Below the pieces are notes generated by a model that saw only the letters and a program-made list of their open reading frames with translations, was not told where the DNA came from and made no database searches. Positions 18,472 through 27,549 of a stretch of DNA of 64,000 nt are shown piece by piece. The DNA comes from Thioalkalivibrio denitrificans (lineage in GTDB: Bacteria > Pseudomonadota > Gammaproteobacteria > Ectothiorhodospirales > Ectothiorhodospiraceae), in the NCBI RefSeq assembly GCF_002000365.1, contig NZ_MVBK01000046.1:1-64000 (forward strand). The letters run 5' to 3'. The translations under genes were made by a program, and so were the position numbers. Positions within the stretch are counted from its first letter, which is position 1, and each line of letters starts with the position of its first letter.

Positions 18472-19166
18472 CCATGGTGGACACCGACTTCAACAACGGG
18501 CCGGTCATCCAGGCCCGGGGCCTGTCCAAGACCTTCGACGAGGGCGGGCTCAAGGTCGCCGTCCTCAATGGGATCGATCTCGAGATCGAGGCCGGCGAGC
18601 GGGTGGCCATCGTGGGCGCCTCGGGCAGCGGCAAGAGCACCCTGCTGCACCTGCTGGGCGGGCTGGACCGACCCACGGCGGGCACGGTACGCGTGTGCGG
18701 GAAGGACATGGGCGCGCTGGGAGACGCCCAGCGCGGACGGGTGCGCAACCAGCATCTGGGGTTTATCTACCAGTTTCACCACCTGTTGCCGGAGTTCACC
18801 GCGCTGGAGAACGTGGCCATGCCCCTGTTGATTCGCGGCATGCACCCCACGGCCGCGTCCGATCGCGCACGCCACCTGCTGGAACGGGTGGGCCTGACCA
18901 ACCGGCTCATTCACAAGCCCGGTGAGCTGTCCGGCGGCGAGCGCCAGCGCGCGGCCATCGCCCGCGCGGTCATCACCGAACCCCAGGCCGTGCTGGCCGA
19001 CGAGCCCACCGGCAACCTGGACCGGCGCCGCGCCGAGGACATCTACCAACTCATGATGCGTCTGAACCAGTCTTCGGGTACGGCTCTGGTCGTGGTCACC
19101 CACGACATGGGCCTCGCCGAGCGAATGGACCGCGTGCTGACGCTGGTGGACGGGAAACTGTCCTGA
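18468..19166 (+). CDS. lolD: Lipoprotein-releasing system ATPase LolD
   Basis: A 232-residue ABC ATPase powering the LolC-type permease encoded upstream. Walker A is GASGSGKST (50-58), signature LSGGE (154-158), Walker B VLADEPT (175-181), with a conserved H-loop His in [12 protein letters not shown] overlap with lolC implies coupled translation. A REP hairpin follows directly after its stop, between lolD and the convergent DUF2062 gene. Confidence 0.96.
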   Translation: MTMVDTDFNNGPVIQARGLSKTFDEGGLKVAVLNGIDLEIEAGERVAIVGASGSGKSTLLHLLGGLDRPTAGTVRVCGKDMGALGDAQRGRVRNQHLGFIYQFHHLLPEFTALENVAMPLLIRGMHPTAASDRARHLLERVGLTNRLIHKPGELSGGERQRAAIARAVITEPQAVLADEPTGNLDRRRAEDIYQLMMRLNQSSGTALVVVTHDMGLAERMDRVLTLVDGKLS

Positions 19167-19170
19167 TGTA

Positions 19171-19238
19171 GTAGGAGCCCGGCCCTCCGGGCGAAGATTT
19201 TGGCGGACACACGTTCGCCCGGAGGGCCGGGCTCCTAC
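19171..19238. repeat. REP-type perfect hairpin, GTAGGAGC family
   Basis: A perfect 25-bp inverted repeat (19171-19195 and 19214-19238) begins with GTAGGAGCCC and has an 18-bp loop. The GTAG start and GC-rich stem match REP sequences mobilised by RAYT transposases in Pseudomonas and Xanthomonas; no RAYT gene is in the window. It supplies the TAG stop codon (19235-19237 on the - strand) of the DUF2062 gene and probably acts as a bidirectional 3' hairpin. Confidence 0.85.
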
Positions 19239-19750
19239 GCTTTTCTGCGTTTCTTCGAGCTGAGGCGCCTCAGGATATGCAGGCGCCACAGCAATCGTAT
19301 CGCGATGTAGCCGGTCAGGCCGGCCGCGGTGCTGAAGATCAGGCTCCCGGTCAACAGCGGCTTCCAGATCGGGAGCATGTCGTGGGTGAACCAGGACAGG
19401 CTCAGTTCGAAGTTGAACCCTATCTTGGGCTTGTCCAGCACTCGAAGCCCCAGCCGGTACGCGGCATAGAAGACCGGCCCCATGGTCAGCGGGTTGTTGA
19501 CCCATACCAACAGGACCGAGATGGGCAGGTTGACCCGCACGAGAATGGCCACGGCGGCGGACACCACCATCTGGAACGGGATGGGCAGGAAGGCCACGAA
19601 CAGGCCCACGGCAAATGCACCGGCCACGGAGCGCCGGTTCAGGTGCCAGAGGTTGGGATCGTGCAGCAGGGCGCCGAACAGGCGCAGGGATTCGTGATCC
19701 CGGACCCGATGGTACGAGGGGAACAGCCGCTTGATGAACTTTTTTGCCAT
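19235..19750 (-). CDS. DUF2062 membrane protein
   Basis: A 171-residue inner-membrane protein with three or four hydrophobic segments (around 45-85, 95-115, 128-150). Typical DUF2062 features are SVAGAFAVGLFVAFLPIPFQM and WVNNPLTMGPVFY. Function unknown. In Pseudomonas a homologue also sits next to comEC and the lol genes. Its stop codon is formed by the edge of a REP element, so the basic C-terminus (SSKKRRKA) may have been altered by that insertion. Confidence 0.88.
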   Translation of the reverse strand: MAKKFIKRLFPSYHRVRDHESLRLFGALLHDPNLWHLNRRSVAGAFAVGLFVAFLPIPFQMVVSAAVAILVRVNLPISVLLVWVNNPLTMGPVFYAAYRLGLRVLDKPKIGFNFELSLSWFTHDMLPIWKPLLTGSLIFSTAAGLTGYIAIRLLWRLHILRRLSSKKRRKA

Positions 19751-19828
19751 GCAGAGTGATTGCGGGTTCTAATTGCTGCTCACGATCTGTTTGACCGGCC
19801 CACATGCCGGGTTCCCAGGGAGGGGAAA

Positions 19829-22135
19829 ATGCCCGCAATCGCGCTCGGCTTCCTGCTGGGGGTATGGACACTTCAGCAACAGCCCCATCTGCCGTCTTTC
19901 GCGTGGTTGGCCGTAGTCCTCACCGCGGCGCTCGTGCCTGCAGTGGCATTGTACCGTCTGCGTGTCCGGAATCACCCCCGATGGCTGAGGCCCGTCGCCG
20001 CGTTCCTGCTGGGCGCCAGCGCGGGGTTTGCGTGGGCGCTGATCGATGCCCGCGCACATCCCGAAGACGCCCTGATCGATCACCGTGCGGACGTGGTTCT
20101 GGACGGCCGCATCGCCTCGCTGCCCGTGGTCTCGGACCACGTCACGCGTTTCCTGTTCGATGTGGCGGGGGACCGGGGTCCACGGCGCATCCGGGTGAGC
20201 TGGTACGGGGATGCCCCGCGGGTGGGACCGGGCGAGGCCTGGCGCCTGACTCTGAGGCTCCGTCAGCCGCGCGGTTACATGAATCCGGGCGGTTTCGACT
20301 ATGAGGGCTGGTTGCGGCAGCAGGGCGTCTGGGCCGTGGCCAGTGTGCGCCCGGGTCAGGAAAACCGTCGGCTCGCGCGGGCGAGGGGCGGCGACGGCCT
20401 CGTGGACCGGGTCCGGCTGCGTATCGTCGAAGGATTTCGTGATTCCTCGGACGGTCGTACCTTCAACGGGGTGCTCATGGCCCTGGCGGTCGGCTATCGC
20501 CCGGACATCAGCGATGCGCACTGGGACGTGTTCCTCGCCACGGGTACGAATCACCTGATGGCCATCTCCGGCCTGCATATCGGTCTCATGGCGGGCCTGG
20601 GCTACGGCCTGGCTGCGTGGTTCTGGCGTCGCATTCCGGGGGCCCCGTTGCGGCTGCCGGTGCAAAGGGCCGGGGCACTGGCCGCCATCGCCACCGGCCT
20701 GGCCTATGCATTGCTGGCCGGCCTGTCGGTTCCCACCCAGCGTGCGCTGGTGATGCTGAGCGTGGCCATGATGGCCGTATGGCTGGGGCGTACCGGGCGG
20801 CCGTGGCATGTGCTGTCGGTGGCGCTGGTTGCGGTACTGCTTCTGGACCCGGCCGCAACGCTCGGCGCGGGGTTCTGGCTGTCCTTCGGCGCCGTGGCCG
20901 TGATTCTCCTGGCCGTGGCGGGTCGGTTGCGTGCACCCTCGGGCTGGCAGGCGGCTGTCACGATCCAGGTGGTGGTGGCCGTTGGTCTGACGCCGCTGCT
21001 GCTGATCCACTTCAACCAGACCTCGGTGGTCGCACCGCTGGCCAACGTGGCAGCCGTCCCCTGGGTGGGCCTTCTGGTGGTCCCGGTCACGCTGCTGTCG
21101 GCGGTGCTGATGCTTATCCACCCGGCGCTGGGTGCGTTGCCGGCGGACCTGGCCAACTGGCTGATGGGGATTGTCTGGTGGTGGCTCGATGTCCTTGCCG
21201 GGCTCCCCTTCGCCCGATGGCAGGCGGCGCGTCCGGCATGGACATTGTGGCTCGCGTCCGTGGGCATCGTGCTTTGGCTTGCCCCGGCCGGGATGCCGGG
21301 CCGTGTTCTGGCACCCGTCCTGTGCCTGCCTCTGTTGTGGCCGCCGGCGCCCGCCATCCCGGAGGGCGGCGTGCGTCTCACCCTGCTGGACGTGGGGCAG
21401 GGGCTGGCGGCCGTGATACAGACCCGTCATCACACCCTGGTCTACGATGCGGGCCCGGCGTTTCCTTCCGGCCTGGATACGGGGGATGCCGTCGTGGTGC
21501 CCTTCCTCCGCCACGCCGGCATCCGTCGCGTGGATCGCCTGGTCATCAGTCACTCCGACAACGATCATGCCGGGGGCGCAGCCAGCGTGCTGGCGCGCCT
21601 GCCCGTGGGCGCGGTGAAGGGTGTCTGGGGCCGCACGCAGGACCGTGTCCCGACACTGGACTGTGAGCGCGGCGCAAAGTGGCGCTGGGACGGTGTGACG
21701 TTCAGGGTACTGCATCCACCGCCGCACTGGGGCGATGACAACATTTCGTCCTGCGTGGTGCACGTCTCGGGGCCGGGCGGTTCGGTGCTCCTGCCCGGCG
21801 ATGTGGACGGGCTGGGAGAAGCGGTGCTGTTGCGCCATGCCGGCCAGTCATTGCAGAGCGATGTGCTGGTGCTGCCCCACCACGGTGCCCGGGATGCCGC
21901 CAGCGGTGCTTTCCTGGACGCCGTCGCGCCACAAATGGCACTGGTGGGCGCGGGCTTCCTGAATCGCTACGGACATCCACATCCGGAAGTGATCGCGCGT
22001 TTGGAAGCGCGCGGAGTGCCGCTGCGGGGCACAGCGGAAGAGGGCGCCATGCGCGTGGACCTGTTCCCCGGAGAGGCCCTGCAAAGCCCGCCCGGCTGGC
22101 GCATCACGGCGCGTCGTTATTGGCACGGAGAATAG
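19829..22135 (+). CDS. comEC: ComEC/Rec2-family DNA uptake protein
   Basis: A 768-residue polytopic membrane protein that forms the inner-membrane DNA channel in natural transformation. It has an N-terminal soluble OB-type domain (about 90-190), the Competence domain with many membrane helices and the motif TGTNHLMAISGLHIGLM, and a C-terminal metallo-beta-lactamase domain (LDVGQGLAAVIQ, VISHSDNDHAGG, VLPHHGA) thought to degrade the non-transported strand. GGGAGGGG immediately upstream of the ATG at 19829 selects that start over the one at 19760. Full length, so competence is plausible. Confidence 0.95.
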   Translation: MPAIALGFLLGVWTLQQQPHLPSFAWLAVVLTAALVPAVALYRLRVRNHPRWLRPVAAFLLGASAGFAWALIDARAHPEDALIDHRADVVLDGRIASLPVVSDHVTRFLFDVAGDRGPRRIRVSWYGDAPRVGPGEAWRLTLRLRQPRGYMNPGGFDYEGWLRQQGVWAVASVRPGQENRRLARARGGDGLVDRVRLRIVEGFRDSSDGRTFNGVLMALAVGYRPDISDAHWDVFLATGTNHLMAISGLHIGLMAGLGYGLAAWFWRRIPGAPLRLPVQRAGALAAIATGLAYALLAGLSVPTQRALVMLSVAMMAVWLGRTGRPWHVLSVALVAVLLLDPAATLGAGFWLSFGAVAVILLAVAGRLRAPSGWQAAVTIQVVVAVGLTPLLLIHFNQTSVVAPLANVAAVPWVGLLVVPVTLLSAVLMLIHPALGALPADLANWLMGIVWWWLDVLAGLPFARWQAARPAWTLWLASVGIVLWLAPAGMPGRVLAPVLCLPLLWPPAPAIPEGGVRLTLLDVGQGLAAVIQTRHHTLVYDAGPAFPSGLDTGDAVVVPFLRHAGIRRVDRLVISHSDNDHAGGAASVLARLPVGAVKGVWGRTQDRVPTLDCERGAKWRWDGVTFRVLHPPPHWGDDNISSCVVHVSGPGGSVLLPGDVDGLGEAVLLRHAGQSLQSDVLVLPHHGARDAASGAFLDAVAPQMALVGAGFLNRYGHPHPEVIARLEARGVPLRGTAEEGAMRVDLFPGEALQSPPGWRITARRYWHGE

Positions 22136-22138
22136 GGA

Positions 22139-22263
22139 AGGATTCAAGATTCAATATTCAAGATTCAAAGGGACAGCCAGGGCCTGGACCCACGCCGTGG
22201 GAAGTGAAACCACCTTGTCCTTTGAATCTTGAATCTTGAATCTTGAATCTTGAATATTGAATC
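22139..22263. repeat. Inverted repeat of 7-bp ATTCAAG units
   Basis: The left arm, four GATTCAA-type units at 22139-22172, faces six TTGAATC-type units at 22219-22263. A 46-bp centre has no gene. It begins 4 bp after the comEC stop. Same family at 28287-28401 and 50977-51067; the right arm has more units than the left each time. Confidence 0.9.
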
Positions 22264-22364
22264 CCCGAAGGGGCTCCTTCCGGCCCCTCGGGCAAATCAA
22301 GTATCATGTCTCGCGCCGGTGAGTGTGCCGGCACACGCTCATTTCCCGCGAGGTATCCGACACC

Positions 22365-22985
22365 GTGTACGAACTGGTCAAGGCAGGGGGGTGGTTGATG
22401 CTCCCCATCATCGCCTGTTCCGTGGTGGCGCTCGCCATCGTCGTGGAACGCTTCTGGAGTCTGCAGTACCGAAGAGTCATCCCGCGCCAACTGGTGGTAC
22501 AGATCTGGCAGCTCATCCAGGCCGGACAACTGACTGAGGAACGCCTGCGCGAACTGCGCGACGGCTCCCCCCTGGGCCGCGTACTCACGGCAGGGCTGCT
22601 CAACCTGGGCCATTCACGCGAGGTCATGAAGGAGGCCATCGAGGAGACCGGCCGCCACGTGGCCCACGATCTGGAACGCTTTCTCAACAGCCTCGGCACC
22701 ATCGCCGCCATTACACCGCTGCTGGGTCTGCTGGGCACGGTGGTGGGCATGATTCAGGTGTTTTCCGTAATCACCGACGTGGGCGTGGGCAGTCCCGGCG
22801 AACTGGCCGGCGGGATCTCCCAGGCGCTCATTACCACTGCCGCAGGCATCTCCGTTGCGGTGCCGGCGCTGATCTTTCATCGCTATTTCCGCGGGCGCGT
22901 GGATGAACTGGTGCTGGAGATGGAGATGGAGTCCATCAAGCTGGTGGAGGTGATCCACGGCGAACGCGAGGCCGGGCGCACGTGA
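22365..22985 (+). CDS. exbB: ExbB/TolQ-family proton channel protein
   Basis: A 206-residue MotA/TolQ/ExbB protein with three membrane helices (about 10-30, 105-130, 150-175) and the conserved segment TPLLGLLGTVVGMI. With ExbD it converts proton motive force into movement of a periplasmic partner. No TonB or TolA gene follows; as in Pseudomonas, this pair heads an msbA-lpxK operon, so a link to LPS or envelope transport is a reasonable inference. The start is GTG at 22365, giving VYELVKAGGWLM, the typical family N-terminus. Confidence 0.92.
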   Translation: MYELVKAGGWLMLPIIACSVVALAIVVERFWSLQYRRVIPRQLVVQIWQLIQAGQLTEERLRELRDGSPLGRVLTAGLLNLGHSREVMKEAIEETGRHVAHDLERFLNSLGTIAAITPLLGLLGTVVGMIQVFSVITDVGVGSPGELAGGISQALITTAAGISVAVPALIFHRYFRGRVDELVLEMEMESIKLVEVIHGEREAGRT

Positions 22986-23404
22986 ACTTCCGTCCGCGCC
23001 AGTCGGAGGACGTGGGCATCAACCTGACGCCACTCATCGACGTGGTGTTCCTGATGCTCATCTTCTTCATGGTGTCCACCACGTTCGAACGCCATGCCGA
23101 ACTGCAGATCGACCTGCCGCGCGCCGAGACCGCCCAGGAAGAACAGCGCCGGGAGATCATCGAACTGGCCATCGACGCCCAGGGGCGCTATTTCGTGAAC
23201 GGCCAGGAACTGGTGAACACGCGGCCGGAGACGCTGCGTGCGGCGTTGACCCAGGTGTCGGACGGCGATACGTCCCTGCCGCTGATCATCCGGGCCGATG
23301 CCAACACACCGCACCAGTCGGTGGTGACCGCGATGGACGTCGCCGCCCGGTTGGGCATCGCGCGCCTGTCCATTGCCACCACGCCCGACCGCGATCGCGA
23401 CTGA
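22982..23404 (+). CDS. exbD: ExbD/TolR-family protein
   Basis: A 140-residue partner of the upstream ExbB: a short cytoplasmic start, one membrane helix (about 15-36) carrying the essential Asp in LTPLIDVVFLMLIFFM, and a periplasmic domain to the end. The GTG start at 22982 overlaps the exbB stop (GTGA). The two proteins would form the ExbB5D2-type proton channel. The gene ends four bases before the msbA start, so co-expression is expected. Confidence 0.93.
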   Translation: MNFRPRQSEDVGINLTPLIDVVFLMLIFFMVSTTFERHAELQIDLPRAETAQEEQRREIIELAIDAQGRYFVNGQELVNTRPETLRAALTQVSDGDTSLPLIIRADANTPHQSVVTAMDVAARLGIARLSIATTPDRDRD

Positions 23405-23408
23405 GCCC

Positions 23409-25172
23409 ATGGCGCGCGAACCGGAACACTACACCGGCGTGGAGGTCTACCGGCGGCTGCTGTCGTACTCCTTCCGTTACTGGCGCGTGCTGCTCCTGTC
23501 CGTGCTCGCCATGTCGGTGGTGGCCGCCACCGAGGCGGGCTTCGCCATCCTGATGCGTCCGCTCATGGATTCCGGCTTCGTGGAGCGGGACCCCAGCACG
23601 ATTCGCTGGGTGCCGCTGGCGATCGTCGGGATATTCGCAGTGCGCGGTGTCGCGGAGTTCACCGCCTCCTACACCATGAAGTACGTGGGGCGCATGGTGG
23701 TCAAGCTGCTGCGCGGCGAGATGTTCGACCAGTTGCTGCGCATGCCGGTGCACCACTACGACCGTGCCACGTCCGGGCAGTTGATCTCCCGCCTCTCCTA
23801 CAACGTGGAGCAGGTGGCCTCGGCTGCCACCGACAGTGTCACCATCCTGATCCGCGATTCGCTCACGGTCATCGGCCTGCTGGCCTGGATGCTCTATCTC
23901 AACTGGATGCTCACCCTAGCGGTGCTGCTCGTTGCGCCGGCCGTGGCGTTTCTGGTGAGCCAGGTCACCATGCGCTTCAGGCGCATCAGCCATCGCATCC
24001 AGCGAAACATGGGAGACGTGACCCAGGTGGCGCAGGAGGTCATCGAGGGCAATCGCGTGGTGAAGATCTTCGGCGGGGAGGCCTACGAGCGCGCCCGCTT
24101 CGGGGACATCATCGAGCGCAACCGCCGTCTGCACATGCGCATGGTCTTCACCCATGCCATGCACATGCCGCTTGTGCAGTTTGTCGGTGCGCTGGCGGTG
24201 GCGCTGATCGTCTGGCTTGCCACGCTGGAACCGATCATGGAGACCGTCACGGTGGGCACCTTTGTCTCCCTGATTACCGCGCTGCTTCTGCTGCTCAATC
24301 CGATACGTCGCCTGACCAACGTGAACCAGACGCTGCAGAAGGGTATCGCCGCCGGGCAGAACATCTTCGCGCTGCTGGACTCCGAGTCGGAGCGCGACAA
24401 GGGCGAGCTGCGCATCGCCCGGGCGCGAGGCGATATTCAGTATCGTGGCGTGCACTTCCACTACGACACCGACAAGGGGCCGGTCCTGCGCGGCATCGAC
24501 CTGCATGTCCAGCCGGGCGAGACCGTGGCACTGGTGGGCCGATCGGGCAGCGGCAAGACCACGCTGGTGAACCTGCTGCCGCGCTTCTACGATCCGCAAC
24601 AGGGCGAGGTGCTGCTCGACGGGGTCGACGTGCGCCAGTACCGCCTTGCGGACCTGCGCAACCAGATCGCCTACGTGGGCCAGCACGTCGTTCTTTTCAA
24701 CGACACCATCGGGCGCAACATCGCCTATGGCAGCCTGAGTGAGGTCAGCGACGAGGACATCGTGCGCGCCGCCGAGGCGGCCCATGCCATGGAGTTCATC
24801 CGAGCCCTGCCGCAGGGCCTGGAGACTCCGGTGGGTGACAAGGGCGTCATGCTCTCCGGGGGGCAACGCCAGCGCCTCGCCATCGCCCGGGCACTGCTCA
24901 AGGACGCACCGATCCTGATCCTCGACGAGGCCACCTCTGCACTGGACACGGAGGCCGAGCGCCATATCCAGGCGGCGCTGGAGAACCTGATGCGCAACCG
25001 CACCACGCTGGTGATCGCCCATCGACTGTCCACGGTGGAGCGCGCCGATCGCATCATCGTCATGCAGGGCGGTGAGATCGTGGAGTCCGGGAGTCACTCC
25101 GACCTGATCGAACGCGACGGCGTGTATGCCCGGTTGCATCGCCTGCAGTTCGAGAGTCCGGGTGTCGTCTGA
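23409..25172 (+). CDS. msbA: Lipid A export ABC transporter MsbA
   Basis: A 587-residue half-transporter that flips lipid A-core from the inner to the outer leaflet of the inner membrane. Residues 1-320 carry six membrane helices; the C-terminal ATPase has Walker A GRSGSGKTT, signature LSGGQRQR, Walker B ILILDEAT and the H-loop IAHRLSTV. Size and order match E. coli MsbA (582 residues). It lies in an envelope operon with lpxK and kdsB. Confidence 0.96.
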   Translation: MAREPEHYTGVEVYRRLLSYSFRYWRVLLLSVLAMSVVAATEAGFAILMRPLMDSGFVERDPSTIRWVPLAIVGIFAVRGVAEFTASYTMKYVGRMVVKLLRGEMFDQLLRMPVHHYDRATSGQLISRLSYNVEQVASAATDSVTILIRDSLTVIGLLAWMLYLNWMLTLAVLLVAPAVAFLVSQVTMRFRRISHRIQRNMGDVTQVAQEVIEGNRVVKIFGGEAYERARFGDIIERNRRLHMRMVFTHAMHMPLVQFVGALAVALIVWLATLEPIMETVTVGTFVSLITALLLLLNPIRRLTNVNQTLQKGIAAGQNIFALLDSESERDKGELRIARARGDIQYRGVHFHYDTDKGPVLRGIDLHVQPGETVALVGRSGSGKTTLVNLLPRFYDPQQGEVLLDGVDVRQYRLADLRNQIAYVGQHVVLFNDTIGRNIAYGSLSEVSDEDIVRAAEAAHAMEFIRALPQGLETPVGDKGVMLSGGQRQRLAIARALLKDAPILILDEATSALDTEAERHIQAALENLMRNRTTLVIAHRLSTVERADRIIVMQGGEIVESGSHSDLIERDGVYARLHRLQFESPGVV

Positions 25173-26301
25173 TCCCTGGGGGGCGTCCCCCTGGCCCGTG
25201 TGGAGGCAGAACCTGCGCGACCGGCTGGCCGGGGCACATGCCCGCGCCAATGCGCGCAGCGGCTTTCTGCGCAAGCCGCCCGGACGGGGGCGCATCATCT
25301 GGATCAAGGCAGGAGGCACGGCGCAGTCCCTGCGTCTGGGCGTCGAACTGCTTGGCGCCATCCGTCAGAAGCGTCATGACGTGCGCCTGGTGCTCACATT
25401 CGAACGGGACGACGAGGCCATCCTGGCGCCCCGGCTTGGCGGGATGCGGCGCGTCGGCCTGGGTTACGGGCCTTCGGACAGGCCGCGGACCGTGCGCCGG
25501 GTGATGGAGCGGCTGGAGCCCTACGGACTGATCCTGGCCGACGCCTTGCCTTATCCCAATCTGTTGCGGGAGGCGGCCGCCGGGGGCGTGCGCTGTGCGG
25601 CGTACAACACCGACCCGTGGCCCGTGCCCGTCGAGGCCGCCTATCCCCGGGATGCGGTGCAACACGCCGCCTGGACGGCCTCCGGCAGGGCGCGCCACCT
25701 GGCGCCCGCGGCGGATCCGGCCAGCCTGTGGGCCGAGGCGCAGGCGGATGTGACTCTGCGGACCCTGAGCGGGGCCGGTGAGACGGGGCGCCTGTGGTGG
25801 TGGCATGGGCCGGCAGCTCGCTGGTCTGACTGGGTGGCCGCCTGGCAATCGGATGCCCGGTTTCGCGAGGATCGGCTGTTCGTCTCCGTGTGCGAGCAGG
25901 CCCCTGAATCGTCACCCGCCCTGCCTCGCATCAGCGAGTGGGATCGCACTCCCCTGGCCCCCGGGTGCGTGGTCTGGGTGGACGACCGACGCTGGCTGGC
26001 GGCAGTCGCCAGTGCCTGCCATGCGGGTCATCTGGAGGCCGCGGACAACGCGGTGTTGTGGCAGGCTCTGGCCGGGGGCAGACCGTTGAGTGTCGGCACC
26101 GGAGCGGCTGCAATGGCGGGAGGGGAGGTGCTGCCGCTTTGCGAGGCATCCGCCACAGTCCTGGACCGCTGGGCCGGCTATGCTGACGACCCCATGGCTG
26201 CGCGCCGCGATGGCGATGCGGGCAGAAGGAGATTCTGGGAGGAACGCAGGGGAGTGGAGTCCGTGATGTCCGAGTTTCTGCAGCGGGTGTTCGACTGGTG
26301 A
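25162..26301 (+). CDS. WaaA (KdtA)-like protein without the catalytic glutamate
   Basis: A 379-residue protein between msbA and lpxK. Its N-terminal half aligns by eye with Kdo transferase WaaA: IIWIKAGGTAQSLRLG corresponds to the W(I/V)HAVSVGE(V/L) segment, and LILADALPYPNLL to LILMETELWPNLL, with the usual spacing between them. The catalytic base Glu (E31 in Aquifex WaaA) is replaced by Gln in GGTAQS, and the C-terminal half lacks the CMP-binding motifs I would expect. It is therefore a diverged relative, perhaps a non-catalytic LPS assembly factor or a transferase with a different mechanism. Start GTG at 25162 overlaps msbA by 11 nt; its end overlaps lpxK (GTGA). Confidence 0.65.
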   Translation: MSSDPWGASPWPVWRQNLRDRLAGAHARANARSGFLRKPPGRGRIIWIKAGGTAQSLRLGVELLGAIRQKRHDVRLVLTFERDDEAILAPRLGGMRRVGLGYGPSDRPRTVRRVMERLEPYGLILADALPYPNLLREAAAGGVRCAAYNTDPWPVPVEAAYPRDAVQHAAWTASGRARHLAPAADPASLWAEAQADVTLRTLSGAGETGRLWWWHGPAARWSDWVAAWQSDARFREDRLFVSVCEQAPESSPALPRISEWDRTPLAPGCVVWVDDRRWLAAVASACHAGHLEAADNAVLWQALAGGRPLSVGTGAAAMAGGEVLPLCEASATVLDRWAGYADDPMAARRDGDAGRRRFWEERRGVESVMSEFLQRVFDW

Positions 26302-27323
26302 ATCGGCGCACCGCCAGCTCACCCGCCGAGCCGCGCCTGGTGCGCTACTGGAACACGCGCAACGCGGTCGCCCTGGCACTGTTTCCCCTGTCGCTCGTGT
26401 ACTGTGCACTGATGCGCTTGCGCCGCATGGTGTACGGCTGGCTGCCGGCGCGCCGGGTTCCCGCCCGCGCCGTCATCGTGGTGGGCAATCTCACCGTGGG
26501 CGGTACGGGCAAGACGCCCATGGTGATCTGGTTGTGCAGGCTGCTCGCCATGCACGGCTATCGTCCGGGTGTGGTGAGCCGGGGGCACGGCGGGCGGCGG
26601 GACCACGCACGGGCACTGCTGGTGACGCCGGAGAGCGATCCGGCCCACGTGGGCGACGAACCCGTGCTCATCGCGGCGCGTACCGGCTGCCCTGTGGTGG
26701 TGGATCGGCGCCGCCCGCGCGGCGCGAGACTGCTGGTCACGGAGCTGGGGTGCGACGTGGTGGTGGCGGACGACGGTCTGCAACACTACGCGCTGGCCCG
26801 GGACGTGGAAATCGTCATGATCGACGGGGCGCGGCGGTTCGGCAACGGGCTGTGCCTGCCCGCCGGTCCGCTGCGGGAATCCGCCGACCGCCTGGGGGAT
26901 GCCGATTTCGTAGTCGCCACGGGCAGGGCGGCACCGGGGGAGTTCCCCATGGAGCTGGTGGCCCCCGTGGCCATCAAGGTGGCGGACCCTTCCGAGGCGC
27001 AGCCGCTCAAGTCCTTCGCCGGCAAGGCGGTTCACGGGGTTGCCGGCATCGGCAATCCCGAGCGCTTCTTCACCATGCTCGAAGCCGCCCGCATTCGGGT
27101 GGACCGCCACGCGTTTCCCGATCATCATCCCTATCGTGCCGGCGATATCCGCTTTCCTGACAGCCTGCCGGTTCTGATGACGGAGAAGGATGCCGTAAAA
27201 TGCAGAGCCATTGCCGACGACCGGCACTGGTTCGTACCGGTGGCCGCCGCACCGGACGAGGCCCTGGCCCCGGCCATCCTCTCCACTCTACAAGCCGTTT
27301 CAAGTCTGCACAGCCTGAGGTAA
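26298..27323 (+). CDS. lpxK: Tetraacyldisaccharide 4'-kinase
   Basis: A 341-residue lipid A kinase that adds the 4'-phosphate to the tetraacyl disaccharide. An N-terminal membrane-associated helix (about 22-45) precedes a P-loop with Walker [13 protein letters not shown] (63-74), then VVSRGHGG and [12 protein letters not shown], all standard for LpxK. GTG start at 26298 overlaps the previous stop. Upstream neighbours msbA and exbBD and downstream ycaR and kdsB are the usual company. Confidence 0.95.
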   Translation: MNRRTASSPAEPRLVRYWNTRNAVALALFPLSLVYCALMRLRRMVYGWLPARRVPARAVIVVGNLTVGGTGKTPMVIWLCRLLAMHGYRPGVVSRGHGGRRDHARALLVTPESDPAHVGDEPVLIAARTGCPVVVDRRRPRGARLLVTELGCDVVVADDGLQHYALARDVEIVMIDGARRFGNGLCLPAGPLRESADRLGDADFVVATGRAAPGEFPMELVAPVAIKVADPSEAQPLKSFAGKAVHGVAGIGNPERFFTMLEAARIRVDRHAFPDHHPYRAGDIRFPDSLPVLMTEKDAVKCRAIADDRHWFVPVAAAPDEALAPAILSTLQAVSSLHSLR

Positions 27324-27327
27324 ACCC

Positions 27328-27522
27328 ATGGACAAACGCCTGCTGGATATCCTCGTCTGCCCCGTCACCAAGGGGCCGCTGATCTACGACAAGGGGAACG
27401 AGGAACTGATCTCGCGCAGCGCACGGCTCGCCTATCCGATTCGCGACGGCATTCCCGTGATGCTCGAGGATGAAGCGCGGCAACTGACCGACGATGAGCT
27501 GGATCGGTGGAAAGACAAGTAG
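27328..27522 (+). CDS. ycaR: Trm112-family protein YcaR
   Basis: A 64-residue protein of the Trm112/UPF0434 family: [18 protein letters not shown] at the start and [12 protein letters not shown] in the second half. Only one of the zinc-binding cysteines (CPVTKG) is present, as is usual for the bacterial YcaR branch. Function in bacteria is unclear; some bacterial homologues activate methyltransferases. Always located between lpxK and kdsB, as here. Confidence 0.93.
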   Translation: MDKRLLDILVCPVTKGPLIYDKGNEELISRSARLAYPIRDGIPVMLEDEARQLTDDELDRWKDK

Positions 27523-27549
27523 CGGTCACCACTGACTGAACGCATCGGC

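Noticed and set aside
19769-21838. Long - strand open frame opposite comEC
   Set aside because: His/Gln/Arg-rich translation with no motif; comEC on the + strand is complete with conserved domains.
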